Source: Palleronia pelagia (GTDB lineage Bacteria > Pseudomonadota > Alphaproteobacteria > Rhodobacterales > Rhodobacteraceae). From it: a stretch of 64,000 nucleotides of DNA. Numbering within the stretch: the stretch's first letter is position 1; every line of letters begins with the position of its first letter. Under the pieces are notes generated by a model, which saw only the letters and a program-made list of their open reading frames with translations, was not told where the DNA came from and made no database searches. This document shows positions 54,572 to 64,000 of the stretch, one piece after another. The stretch spans positions 186,001-250,000 of the forward strand of contig NZ_FOCM01000002.1 of assembly GCF_900110115.1 (NCBI RefSeq), read 5' to 3'. The position numbers and the translations under genes were made by a program.

Positions 54572-54962
54572 CTGCTCTGCTCTCAGGCCCCTGCGTCGTT
54601 CGGATTTGGTTTCTTACGCTGGCACGGATACCCGGCGGGCTTATACATTCGGTTAAATCACTGTGAGTTCTTCACATGCGATTGCGGCAATATGGTGGAG
54701 ATAATTCAGGTTTCCTTCGTAATGTGCCCGACCGCGACACAATCGTTAACGGGCTGGAGGACCCACCTGCGCCCTGCGGCGCATCCGCCCGCCCCACCTA
54801 GCAACCACGTGCATTTTCCTGTAAGGCGCGCGCATCTGAGACGTGACGCCATGACCCCGGCGCATGAAAACGATGAGACAGGGGTCGGCGGCAATACGGC
54901 CGCCACGAAACAGGGCCACCGGGGAACGCTCCGGCAGATCCGGCCCAGATAGGATACGATAG
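54572..54962. other. Gene-free interval: divergent promoters and pnp leader
   Basis: The 391 bp between the Hint gene and pnp contain no convincing gene. They include a small hairpin TGCGCC-CTGC-GGCGCA (54768-54783) and a long-loop pair GACCCC (54853-54858)/GGGGTC (54881-54886) about 77-110 bp before pnp. PNPase leaders are often processed in a hairpin in other bacteria, so a regulatory leader is possible; nothing direct supports it. The part nearest the Hint start is AT-richer, as expected for promoters. Confidence 0.4.
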
Positions 54963-57095
<2,133 letters not shown>

Positions 57096-57114
57096 TCCCT
57101 GCCGTAACCTTGCT

Positions 57115-57142
57115 GGCACCCCCGCCTCCCCGCGGGGGTGCC
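57115..57142. terminator. GC hairpin after pnp
   Basis: GGCACCCCCGC (57115-57125) pairs with GCGGGGGTGCC (57132-57142) around a 6-nt loop: 11-bp stem, no T-run. It is 19 bp upstream of the next ATG, so it may reduce readthrough from pnp. Confidence 0.55.
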
Positions 57143-57161
57143 GGTCACGAGGGCCCGAGAC

Positions 57162-57862
57162 ATGGAATACACGTATGTTCCGCCGCCAACGCCGACGCTG
57201 TCGCGGTGGCGGGCGCTCTACCGGGACCATCCCGGCCTGTCCTGCCTGCGCGTGCTGGAATACGAGGCCATCGGCTCGACCGACATTTCGGGCGATGTGC
57301 TGGACTACGGCGGCGGCAACAAGGCGCCCTATACCGGCCTGCTGAAGAATGCGGACAGCGTGAAGTCCGCGAATATCGATCCCGGCATTAAGCCGACCCA
57401 CATCGTCAAACCGGGCGAGCCTTTGCCCTTCGACGATGGCAGTTTCGACTGCGTCGTTTGCTTCAATACCCTTGAACACATCTATGATCCCGTCGCCTCG
57501 ATGAACGAGATCTTCCGTGTGCTCAAGAAAGGCGGGCGCGCGGTCATCACCGTGCCCTTCATCTTCCGCATCCACGGTCACCCCGATGATTTCACCCGCG
57601 CCACGCCGAGCTGGTGGCAGGAAACGTGCCGCCGCGTCGGCTTCGAAGCCCTGAACCTTCAACCGCTGGTCTGGGGGCGCTACACCTCGGCTGGGTCGAT
57701 CCTTGGGCATCGGGGGATCTGGCCGCGTGGCCAATTCCATCTTCAGCATCTGAAGGACTGGCTCTACGCGAAAATCACCATCCGCCAACCCGTCTACGCC
57801 GGCAAAGGGGCGATCGCATCTGCGCCGTGTCTCCCGGCTGGATGCTGGTGGCCAAGAAGTAA
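57162..57862 (+). pseudogene. SAM-dependent methyltransferase disrupted by a one-base frameshift
   Basis: Class I methyltransferase (Methyltransf_11 type): DVLDYGGGNKAPYTG, PFDDGSFDCVVCFNTLEHIYDP, EIFRVLKKGGRAVITVPF. In the start frame the sequence runs on as non-family residues after YAGKG (about 57810), but the +1 frame continues as GDRICAVSPGWMLVAKK and stops at 57862, the natural end of this enzyme. The length from ATG to that stop is 701 bp, one base short of whole codons. The break is at a GGGG run (57807-57810). It could be a sequencing error, a true mutation or a phase-variable tract. Restored, it would give 233 residues. Confidence 0.75.
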
Positions 57863-58007
57863 CCGAGTATCCTACTGTCGCCCTGCCGTGTTGCGTATGG
57901 CATGGCAACGGCGCGAGGATAGACGGACGCACGGTTCGGCTTCTCTCGATCAACCACACTTCAGCGGGACCGGCACCGGCGGTTCGTCTCCAGGAGGCAC
58001 CCATAGC

Positions 58008-58781
58008 ATGACGAGAGAACCGCGTGAGATCGCCGGTCACACCGTATTCATCGAAAACGTGCCGCGACCGAAACCGGCGCTGCGATCCCTTCGGCGCGTC
58101 TTCGGTCGACTGACCGGCACTAAGCACGTGGAACGCTTCGGTGTCAGGCTGTGCGTGGACGAGACGATCGTGCCGCGATCGGTCTGCGGCGCCATTCTTG
58201 CAGGCACCTACGAGCTGGCCGAAGCCGAACTTTTGCAGAAAGGTCTGAAGCCGGGCGAGAAGGTTCTCGAGATCGGCACGGGCGTCGGGTTCATTTCGCT
58301 GCTGGCGGCACGCCTTGCCGGCGCGCAGAACGTATCGTCCTTCGAGGCGAACGACACGCTCAAACCGATCCTGGACGAGAACCGTCGACTGAACGACATG
58401 GCCTCGGACCTGACGTTCAAGGCAGTCACCAAGGACGGCCAGCCGGTGGTCTTCTACCGCGACACCAATCTCGTCTCTTCCTCGATCATCGACAGGGAAG
58501 CGGGGGCAACACGCGTCGAAGTGCCCGCGGTCGCGTTCTCGGATCTTCTGGCGTCGCTTGAGCCCGACGTCATCGTGATGGACGTGGAGGGGGCCGAGAT
58601 CGACTTGCTGCGAGATCCCCTGCCCGCCGGTGTGCGGGCGCTCCTCGTCGAGACGCACCCGCACATCGTGGGAACCGAGGCCACGGATGAAATGATCGAA
58701 AAATTGGTCCGCGAGGGCTTCGTCCATCATACCGTCATGCACAAGAACATCCTTTTCGAGCGCGAGCGCGCCGACGGATGA
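58008..58781 (+). CDS. FkbM-family methyltransferase
   Basis: A 257-residue FkbM-type O-methyltransferase, probably acting on a sugar or surface polymer. Motifs are VLEIGTGVGFISLLAARLAGA (SAM site), SSIIDREAG, PDVIVMDVEGAEIDLLRD and ALLVETHPHIV. The frame extends back into the frameshifted methyltransferase, creating a false 547-residue fusion, but ATG 58008 has CAGGAGGCACC upstream and begins the FkbM family region. It overlaps the GT4 start by ATGA. Confidence 0.87.
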   Translation: MTREPREIAGHTVFIENVPRPKPALRSLRRVFGRLTGTKHVERFGVRLCVDETIVPRSVCGAILAGTYELAEAELLQKGLKPGEKVLEIGTGVGFISLLAARLAGAQNVSSFEANDTLKPILDENRRLNDMASDLTFKAVTKDGQPVVFYRDTNLVSSSIIDREAGATRVEVPAVAFSDLLASLEPDVIVMDVEGAEIDLLRDPLPAGVRALLVETHPHIVGTEATDEMIEKLVREGFVHHTVMHKNILFERERADG

Positions 58782-59821
58782 GGATCATACACCTGCATTT
58801 CGGAAAGGAGGGCGGGGCCGAGCGGTTCTTCGTGAACCTCGCCAGGGCCTTCGACCAGCGCGGCGTGGAACAGCGGTTCTTCATCCGGCCGGACCGCAGC
58901 TGGGGCGATGCCATCGCCGCGCTGGGTCCCGTGGAATACGACAATTTCCGCCGTATCTCGCTGACCCGCTGGCTGACGCGGCGCAAGCTGGACAGTCACA
59001 TCGTTGAGTTTCGCCCCGACGCCGTGATGTCGTGGATGCCCCGCGCATCGCAGCTGCAACCCCGCAACTTCGATGGCACGCGGCTGGTGCGGCTGGGCGA
59101 CTATCCCGCGAACCTCAAGCATTTCGGCCATTGCGACATGATCGTCGGGAACACACCCGGCATCACCGCCCATTGCGACGCGCTGGGCTGGGACCGCGGG
59201 CTGGCCACGATCTCGAACTTCCCCCGCTGGGTGACGCCCGAGCCCGTTCCCCGCGCACGGCATGACACCCCCGAGGACGCGCCGCTGGTGGTGACGGGCG
59301 GGCGGTTCGTGCCGCGCAAGGGGATGGACATCGCGCTGCGCGCCGTGGCGCAGATCCCGGGGGCGTGGCTGTGGCTGGTCGGGGACGGCAAGGAGCGCGA
59401 GGCATTGGAGCAGCTGGCCCGCGAGCTGGGGATTGCCGATCGCACCCGCTTCGTCGGCTGGGTGGACGAGCCCATACACCATATCGCCTCGGGCGACGCC
59501 TTCGTCCTGCCCTCGCGCCACGAGCCGCTGGGCAACGTGCTGCTGGAAGCGTGGAAGGCCGGTGTGCCGAGCGTCTCCAGCCGCTGCGAGGGCCCGGCGT
59601 GGTTCATGCGCGACGGCGAGGACGGGTTGATGGCCGATATCGACGATGTCGACGGCACCACCGCCGCCCTGTCGCGCCTTCTCGGGAACCGCGACGCCGC
59701 CAGGAAGATGGCGATATCGGCGCGCGAACGGCTCGAGGCCATGTTTTCCGAAGATGCGGTCTGCGACGCCTACATGCGCCTTTTCAGGACCCCGCAAGCC
59801 GAGGTCCGGACGCTACGATGA
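58778..59821 (+). CDS. GT4-family glycosyltransferase
   Basis: A 347-residue GT-B retaining glycosyltransferase. The N-terminus has HFGKEGGAERFFVNLARAF; the C-terminal donor domain has GGRFVPRKGMDIALRAVAQIPG, GDGKEREALEQL, FVGWVDEP and the EPLGNVLLEAWKAGVPSVSS acceptor loop (E-x7-E). The sugar is unknown. It is joined by 4-bp overlaps to the FkbM gene upstream and to the GT25 gene downstream. Confidence 0.9.
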   Translation: MRIIHLHFGKEGGAERFFVNLARAFDQRGVEQRFFIRPDRSWGDAIAALGPVEYDNFRRISLTRWLTRRKLDSHIVEFRPDAVMSWMPRASQLQPRNFDGTRLVRLGDYPANLKHFGHCDMIVGNTPGITAHCDALGWDRGLATISNFPRWVTPEPVPRARHDTPEDAPLVVTGGRFVPRKGMDIALRAVAQIPGAWLWLVGDGKEREALEQLARELGIADRTRFVGWVDEPIHHIASGDAFVLPSRHEPLGNVLLEAWKAGVPSVSSRCEGPAWFMRDGEDGLMADIDDVDGTTAALSRLLGNRDAARKMAISARERLEAMFSEDAVCDAYMRLFRTPQAEVRTLR

Positions 59822-60576
59822 CCGTGGGGGCGTTTCTCATCAACCTCGAGGGCTCGGACACGCGGCGGCAGGCTGCGGTGGCCCAGCTCGAGACACTCGG
59901 GCTGGACTGGCTGCGCGTGCCGGCGGTGGACGGTCGCGGCCTGCCCGTCAGCACCTTCGACGCCTACGATGACGCCGCCGCCCGCCGCTACATGGGGCGG
60001 TCGATGACGGGGGGCGAGATCGCCTGCCACCTGAGCCACGCCAAGGCGGCGCAGGCGTTCCTGGACAGCGACCATGCGCTCGGGCTGGTGCTCGAGGACG
60101 ATTTCACGCTGACCGATGGCGCGGTCGAGGCCATGGGTCCGGTGCTGGACTGGCTGTCCGGCGACAACGCTCCCCCGTGGGAGCTGGTGAACCTGGGCGC
60201 GCATAAGCGCAAGATCTCGACTCCCTTCGCCGAGGTGGCGGGACGCACGGTCCTGCGGGCGCATTACTTCCCAATGCTCGGGACCGCGATCCTGATGACA
60301 CGGGACGCCGCCGCGCGCCTTGTCGCGGACTCCGCCCACATCACCTGCCCGGTCGACAATCACTACCGCCACTGGCAGACCCGCACCGGCCGGGGGCTGA
60401 GCGTCTGGCCGCCGCTGTTCCGTGCCGGCGATCATCCCAGCGACATTGATGCGCGCACCCAGCGCGCCGACAAGACACAGCGACGCTCCACCTACGGATT
60501 GGCCAAGCAAAGGCGGCTCTGGGTGGACAAGGCCATCGCCATGGCGCACAAACTGCGGCTTGCCGGTCCGGGTTGA
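59818..60576 (+). CDS. GT25-family glycosyltransferase
   Basis: A 252-residue transferase of the LPS-biosynthesis GT25 family: FLINLEGSDTRRQAAV at the N-terminus, SMTGGEIACHLSHAKA and the metal/sugar motif LGLVLEDDFTL, then NLGAHKRK and CPVDNHY. GT25 enzymes add galactose-like sugars to LPS cores. The ATG overlaps the GT4 stop (ATGA). It ends this four-gene surface-polysaccharide cluster; 93 bp separate it from the L,D-transpeptidase. Confidence 0.9.
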   Translation: MTVGAFLINLEGSDTRRQAAVAQLETLGLDWLRVPAVDGRGLPVSTFDAYDDAAARRYMGRSMTGGEIACHLSHAKAAQAFLDSDHALGLVLEDDFTLTDGAVEAMGPVLDWLSGDNAPPWELVNLGAHKRKISTPFAEVAGRTVLRAHYFPMLGTAILMTRDAAARLVADSAHITCPVDNHYRHWQTRTGRGLSVWPPLFRAGDHPSDIDARTQRADKTQRRSTYGLAKQRRLWVDKAIAMAHKLRLAGPG

Positions 60577-60669
60577 CCGCCAATCGCGGTCACGCCGGTG
60601 TCATCGTGGTTGTCGCACGCAAAATCGCCTGTATCTTTGGCGCAAACCGATTATTTCCAGAGGTGGGCA

Positions 60670-61236
60670 ATGAACAGACGCGAATTCATCACGACCGGGC
60701 TGGCCGCGTTCGGCCTTTCGGCGCTCGGGCTGCGGGCCGAGGCGCAGGCAGCGGGCATTCCGCCGCCGACGCTGGTGCAGATGCGGGTGCCGCTGCCCGC
60801 CAACGAAATCCACGTCTTCCCCAATCACTTCCGGCTGTACCACACGCGTGCCGACGGCACCGCGGTGCGATATGCGTGCCGCGTTGGCCGCGACAGCCTG
60901 TACGAGCCGGGGCAATATTACGTGGGCGCCAAGAAGGCGAACCCGTCCTGGAAACCCACGCCCGGCATGGTCGAGCGTGAGCCCGAGAAATACGCCCAGT
61001 ACGAGGAAGACGGCATCCCCGGCGGCCCCAACAACCCGCTGGGCGTGCGCGCGCTTTACCTGTTCCAGCCCGGCCGCGGCGACACGTTCCTGCGCATCCA
61101 CGGCACCAACGATCCCGGCACGATCGGCCGCGCCGTGTCCAATGGCTGCGCCGGCCTGACGAACGAGCATATCCGTGTGCTGTACGACCAGACCCCGATC
61201 GACACGCCCGTGGTGCTGTACCCCAAGATGGGCTGA
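60670..61236 (+). CDS. Tat-exported L,D-transpeptidase (YkuD domain)
   Basis: A 188-residue peptidoglycan crosslinking enzyme. The N-terminus NRREFITTGLAAFGLSALGLRAEA is a Tat-type signal with the twin arginines at 3-4, so it would be exported folded. The YkuD domain has the histidine in IHGTN (H144) and catalytic Cys in SNGCAG (C160). ATG 60670 follows AGAGGTGGGC; the frame is open upstream. Confidence 0.9.
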   Translation: MNRREFITTGLAAFGLSALGLRAEAQAAGIPPPTLVQMRVPLPANEIHVFPNHFRLYHTRADGTAVRYACRVGRDSLYEPGQYYVGAKKANPSWKPTPGMVEREPEKYAQYEEDGIPGGPNNPLGVRALYLFQPGRGDTFLRIHGTNDPGTIGRAVSNGCAGLTNEHIRVLYDQTPIDTPVVLYPKMG

Positions 61237-61262
61237 CCTGCGCCACGCACCGATGATCTCAG

Positions 61263-61295
61263 ACGGCCCGCGGTCTTCCGCGGGCCGTTTCGCGT
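61263..61295 (+). terminator. Terminator after the L,D-transpeptidase gene
   Basis: ACGGCCCGCGG (61263-61273) pairs with CCGCGGGCCGT (61278-61288) around TCTT, followed by TTCGCGTTT. An 11-bp GC stem with a short T-rich tail, 27 bp after the stop; probable Rho-independent terminator. Confidence 0.8.
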
Positions 61296-61398
61296 TTCAA
61301 GGGGGCGGCAGATGCCGCGACGTCGCAGTCATTGCGTCGCATTGGACTTTGGACCGACGGGCAGTAGTTTCATGGGCAACACAAGTGGAGCTGTCCCC

Positions 61399-62829
61399 AT
61401 GGATTTTTCGTTCGGCCTGGACGCCACGTTGCTGGCCCGGATTCAATTCGGGTTCACCGTCGCGTTCCATTTCATCTTTCCCGCCTTCTCGATCGGGCTG
61501 GCGAGTTACCTGGCTGTCGTGAACGGGATGTATCTGTGGACCAGGAACGAGGCCTACCTGCGGCTGTTCAAGTACTGGCTGAAGATCTTCGCGATCTCGT
61601 TCGCCATGGGCGTCGTGTCGGGCATCGTCATGTCCTACCAGTTCGGCACCAACTGGTCGGTCTTCTCGGATCTCGCCGGGCCCGTGGTCGGGCCGCTCAT
61701 GGCCTACGAGGTGCTGACGGCATTCTTCCTCGAGGCCGGATTCCTGGGGATCATGCTGTTCGGGCGCGAGAAGGTCGGTGACAAGCTGCACATGGTGGCC
61801 ACCCTGATGGTGGCGGTGGGCACCGCGATCTCGGCCACCTGGATCCTGTCGGTCAACAGCTGGATGCACACGCCCGCGGGCTTCACGATGGGCGAGAACG
61901 GCCAGTTCCTGCCGGAAAACTGGTGGGAAATCGTCTTCAACCCGTCCTTCCCCTATCGCCTCGCGCACACGTTGACGGCGGCGTATCTGACCACCGCGTT
62001 CATCGTTGGCGGCGTGGGCGCGTATCACCTTCTGCGCGGGCGCACCGACAATGCGGGCGTGCGCACCATGTTCTCGATGGCCATGTGGATGGCCGCGATC
62101 GTCGCGCCCTTGCAGATCGTCGCGGGCCACGAGCAGGGGCTGAACACCTACGAACACCAGCCCGTCAAGGTGCTGGCGATGGAGGGGCATTTCGAAAGCC
62201 ACGAGGACGGCATCCCGCTGATCCTGTTCGGCATCCCCAACCAGGAAGAGCAGCGGATCGACTACCAGATCTCGATTCCCCGGCTGGGCGGCCCGATGCT
62301 GGAGAAAGGCCTCGACGCGTCGATGGACGGGCTCGACACCGTTCCGCGCGAGATGCAGCCCCCGGTGGGGATCGTGTTCTGGAGCTTTCGCGTCATGGTC
62401 GGCATCGGCTTCCTGATGGTGGGGATCGGCCTCTGGTCGCTGTGGGCGCGCTGGCGCGGAAACCTGTTCTACGACCGCATGCTGCACCGCGCGGCGCTGG
62501 TCATGGGGCCGTCGGGCCTGGTCGCCGTCATCGCCGGCTGGATCACCACCGAGGTCGGGCGCCAGCCATATGTCGTCTACGGCGAGCTTCTGACCGCAGA
62601 CGCGGTGTCGCCGCTGGGCGCGCAGGCGGTGGGAGCCTCGCTGATCGCCTTCGTCCTGATCTATTTCGCCATCTTCGGCGCCGGCGTCGTCTACCTGCTG
62701 AAGCTGATGGGCAACCCGCCCGAGCGCGGCCAGCGCGGCGTCCGGACCGAGCCGGGTCCGATCCGGACTGGCGGGATCACCCCCGCCGACCTGACCGGTC
62801 CCGGCAAGAACCAGCAACCCGCGGAGTAA
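61399..62829 (+). CDS. cydA: Cytochrome bd-type quinol oxidase subunit I (CIO type)
   Basis: Oxidises quinol and reduces O2 with no proton pumping. The 476-residue protein has nine or so spans, the heme b ligand region FTVAFHFIFPAFSIG (H24), EVLTAFFLEAGFLGIMLF with the two buried Glu, and VGRQPYVVYGELLT. The short Q-loop (476 residues against 522 in E. coli) and GRQPY instead of GRQPW put it with the cyanide-insensitive CioA branch. ATG 61399 follows GTGGAG; an earlier in-frame ATG (61372) is less likely. Confidence 0.93.
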   Translation: MDFSFGLDATLLARIQFGFTVAFHFIFPAFSIGLASYLAVVNGMYLWTRNEAYLRLFKYWLKIFAISFAMGVVSGIVMSYQFGTNWSVFSDLAGPVVGPLMAYEVLTAFFLEAGFLGIMLFGREKVGDKLHMVATLMVAVGTAISATWILSVNSWMHTPAGFTMGENGQFLPENWWEIVFNPSFPYRLAHTLTAAYLTTAFIVGGVGAYHLLRGRTDNAGVRTMFSMAMWMAAIVAPLQIVAGHEQGLNTYEHQPVKVLAMEGHFESHEDGIPLILFGIPNQEEQRIDYQISIPRLGGPMLEKGLDASMDGLDTVPREMQPPVGIVFWSFRVMVGIGFLMVGIGLWSLWARWRGNLFYDRMLHRAALVMGPSGLVAVIAGWITTEVGRQPYVVYGELLTADAVSPLGAQAVGASLIAFVLIYFAIFGAGVVYLLKLMGNPPERGQRGVRTEPGPIRTGGITPADLTGPGKNQQPAE

Positions 62830-62833
62830 GCAC

Positions 62834-63853
62834 ATGGAGATCAGTTTCGACCTGACCGTCGCCTGGGCCCTTCTTCTGGCCTTCGCCGTCTATGTCTACG
62901 TCGTGCTCGACGGGTTCGACCTGGGCATCGGTATCCTTTACCCGTTCTTCCCCAGGAAGGAGGACCGCGACCTGATGATGAACACGGTCGCGCCGGTATG
63001 GGACGGCAACGAGACTTGGCTGATCCTGGGCGGCGGCGGCCTGTTCGCGGCCTTTCCGCTGGCCTATGCCATCATCATGCCGGCGGTCTATCCGCTCATC
63101 ATCGCCATGCTGCTGGGTCTGATCTTCCGCGGCGTGGCGTTCGAGTTCCGCTGGCGCGCGGGCAACAAGTTCTCGAAACGGTTCTGGGACGCGGCCTTCA
63201 TCGGCGGGTCGACCGTGGCGGCGCTGACGCAGGGCATGATCCTGGGCACGCTTCTGCAGGGCATCGAGGTCGACGGCCGCGCCTATGGCGGCGGCTGGTG
63301 GGACTGGCTGACGCCCTTCACCCTGCTGACCGGCGTCGCGGTTGTCTGCGGCTATGCGCTGCTGGGCGCGACATGGCTGAACTGGCGGGTCGATGGCGAA
63401 CTGCAGCACAAGGTGCGCGTGCTGGCGCGGGTCTTCGGCTTCGCAACGATGGGCTTCATCGGCGCGGTCAGCCTGGCGACCCCGTTCCTGGAACCGGCCT
63501 ATTTCGAGCGCTGGTTCTCGTGGCCCCAGATCCTCGAGGTGTCGCCGATCCCGATCCTCGTCGTGGGCCTGACCCTGTGGCTGGCCAAGGAGCTGTTCGA
63601 CGAGCGCAACGACTGGGCGCCCTTTTTCATCACGCTGGGGCTGTTCGGGCTGTGCTTCCTGGGCCTAGCCGTCTGCATGTGGCCCTACGTGATCCCGACC
63701 TCGGTCACGCTGTGGGACGCCGCCAGCCCCTATAGCTCGCAGCTGTTCATGTTCGTGGGCGCCATCGTGCTGGTGCCGCTGATCCTGGCCTACACGGCCT
63801 ATGCTTACTGGGTGTTCCGCGGCAAGCTGAAGGTCGGCGACGGATACCACTGA
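62834..63853 (+). CDS. cydB: Cytochrome bd-type quinol oxidase subunit II
   Basis: Partner of CydA. The 339-residue membrane protein has LVLDGFDLGIGILYPFF-like VVLDGFDLGIGILYPFF, the conserved APVWDGNETWLILGGGGLFAAFP, IFRGVAFEFRWRA and a final WVFRGKLKVGDGYH. It lies 4 bp after cydA; the TGA stop overlaps the start of the DUF2474 gene. The length (about 340) matches CioB. Confidence 0.95.
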   Translation: MEISFDLTVAWALLLAFAVYVYVVLDGFDLGIGILYPFFPRKEDRDLMMNTVAPVWDGNETWLILGGGGLFAAFPLAYAIIMPAVYPLIIAMLLGLIFRGVAFEFRWRAGNKFSKRFWDAAFIGGSTVAALTQGMILGTLLQGIEVDGRAYGGGWWDWLTPFTLLTGVAVVCGYALLGATWLNWRVDGELQHKVRVLARVFGFATMGFIGAVSLATPFLEPAYFERWFSWPQILEVSPIPILVVGLTLWLAKELFDERNDWAPFFITLGLFGLCFLGLAVCMWPYVIPTSVTLWDAASPYSSQLFMFVGAIVLVPLILAYTAYAYWVFRGKLKVGDGYH

Positions 63854-63948
63854 TGCTGAAGAAGATCGGGTGGTTCGTGCTGATCTGGGCGGCCAGCGTG
63901 GCGGCGCTGGCCGTTGTGGCCTACGGGATCAGGCTGATGATTCTCTAG
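63853..63948 (+). CDS. DUF2474 small membrane protein of the cytochrome bd operon
   Basis: A 31-residue one-span protein (MLKKIGWFVLIWAASVA, then ALAVVAYGIRLMIL). ATG overlaps the cydB stop by one base (TGATG), so it is translationally coupled. DUF2474 proteins are the short companions of CIO-type oxidases, by analogy to CydX of the E. coli oxidase. The basic N-terminus and single helix suit a stabilising subunit. Confidence 0.85.
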   Translation: MLKKIGWFVLIWAASVAALAVVAYGIRLMIL

Positions 63949-64000
63949 CCTTGCGGCGCCGGTGGTTCAGGTAGACCGCCAGTGCCGCGACCACGACGGC
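63929..64000 (-). CDS. C-terminal end of a convergent membrane protein gene (partial)
   Basis: The minus-strand frame from base 64000 reads AVVVAALAVYLNHRRRKARESSA and stops at 63929. A hydrophobic helix followed by a basic tail is typical of the end of a membrane protein. It overlaps the DUF2474 gene by 20 bp, tail to tail. Only 23 residues are visible, so it is tentative. Confidence 0.35.
   Translation of the reverse strand, partial: AVVVAALAVYLNHRRRKARESSA

Noticed and set aside
57138-58781. A single bifunctional methyltransferase of 547 residues
   Set aside because: The joining segment after YAGKG has no family character, the first enzyme's true end lies in another frame, and FkbM has its own Shine-Dalgarno and start.
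61312-61398. An earlier start for cydA (61312 or 61372)
   Set aside because: The extra residues lie in a gap after a terminator, while ATG 61399 has a Shine-Dalgarno and gives the usual N-terminus of the subunit.

Overview
The window is GC-rich DNA (about two-thirds GC by eye) with tightly packed genes and many ATGA/GTGA/TTGA start-stop overlaps. The gene set points to an alphaproteobacterium of the Rhodobacteraceae/Roseobacter type: the 44-residue aa3 oxidase subunit IV, a BamF-like DUF3035 lipoprotein, a DUF1674 protein, the rsmB-heparinase-purH-lspA order, the DUF1365/DUF3833/flavin oxidase cluster and Hint-domain proteins. I saw no integrase, transposase, phage gene or CRISPR array; the window looks chromosomal with a few accessory genes.

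Layout. 1-8.4 kb: end of a polyamine-type ABC ATPase, gph, tRNA-Leu(GAG), a peptidoglycan-binding protein, lipB, then a molybdenum-cofactor block (fdhD, mobA, mobB, DUF429-moeA). Its likely client, a three-cluster formate dehydrogenase alpha subunit, lies at 24.7-27.5 kb. 8.4-12.5 kb: azlCD, a lipoprotein, aa3 subunit IV, a DUF6173-like protein and a caspase-fold protein that has lost its catalytic dyad. 12.5-23.3 kb: a minus-strand catabolic operon combining a five-part branched-chain-type (Liv) ABC transporter, two acyl-CoA ligase family proteins, a patatin lipoprotein, a small unknown protein and a low-GC orphan spliced in with overlaps at both ends. 27.6-30.5 kb: a histidine phosphatase and two saccharopine dehydrogenases (lysine degradation). 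30.5-34 kb: an operon like the singlet-oxygen/fatty-acid operon known from Rhodobacter sphaeroides, without its transporter. 34-46 kb: housekeeping genes (rmuC, mutL, an active/inactive M16 peptidase pair, bamF-like, lspA, purH, heparinase family, rsmB). 46-57 kb: dapB and the ribosome/RNA block rbfA-truB-rpsO-pnp, interrupted by a phosphodiester glycosidase, a DUF1643 protein, a fluoroacetate-dehalogenase-like hydrolase between two acidic membrane-anchored proteins, and a Hint protein. 57-60.6 kb: a surface-polysaccharide cluster (a frameshifted methyltransferase, an FkbM methyltransferase, GT4 and GT25 glycosyltransferases). 60.7-64 kb: a Tat-exported L,D-transpeptidase and a CIO-type cytochrome bd operon with a 31-residue DUF2474 protein.

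The most interesting points are the ligase/patatin/Liv operon with its low-GC insert, the DUF429-MoeA fusion with three consecutive TTG starts, the pseudocaspase, the dehalogenase whose active-site residues fall at the same positions as a characterised enzyme, the twin acidic proteins, the single-base frameshift that fuses two methyltransferases, and a repeated intergenic element.
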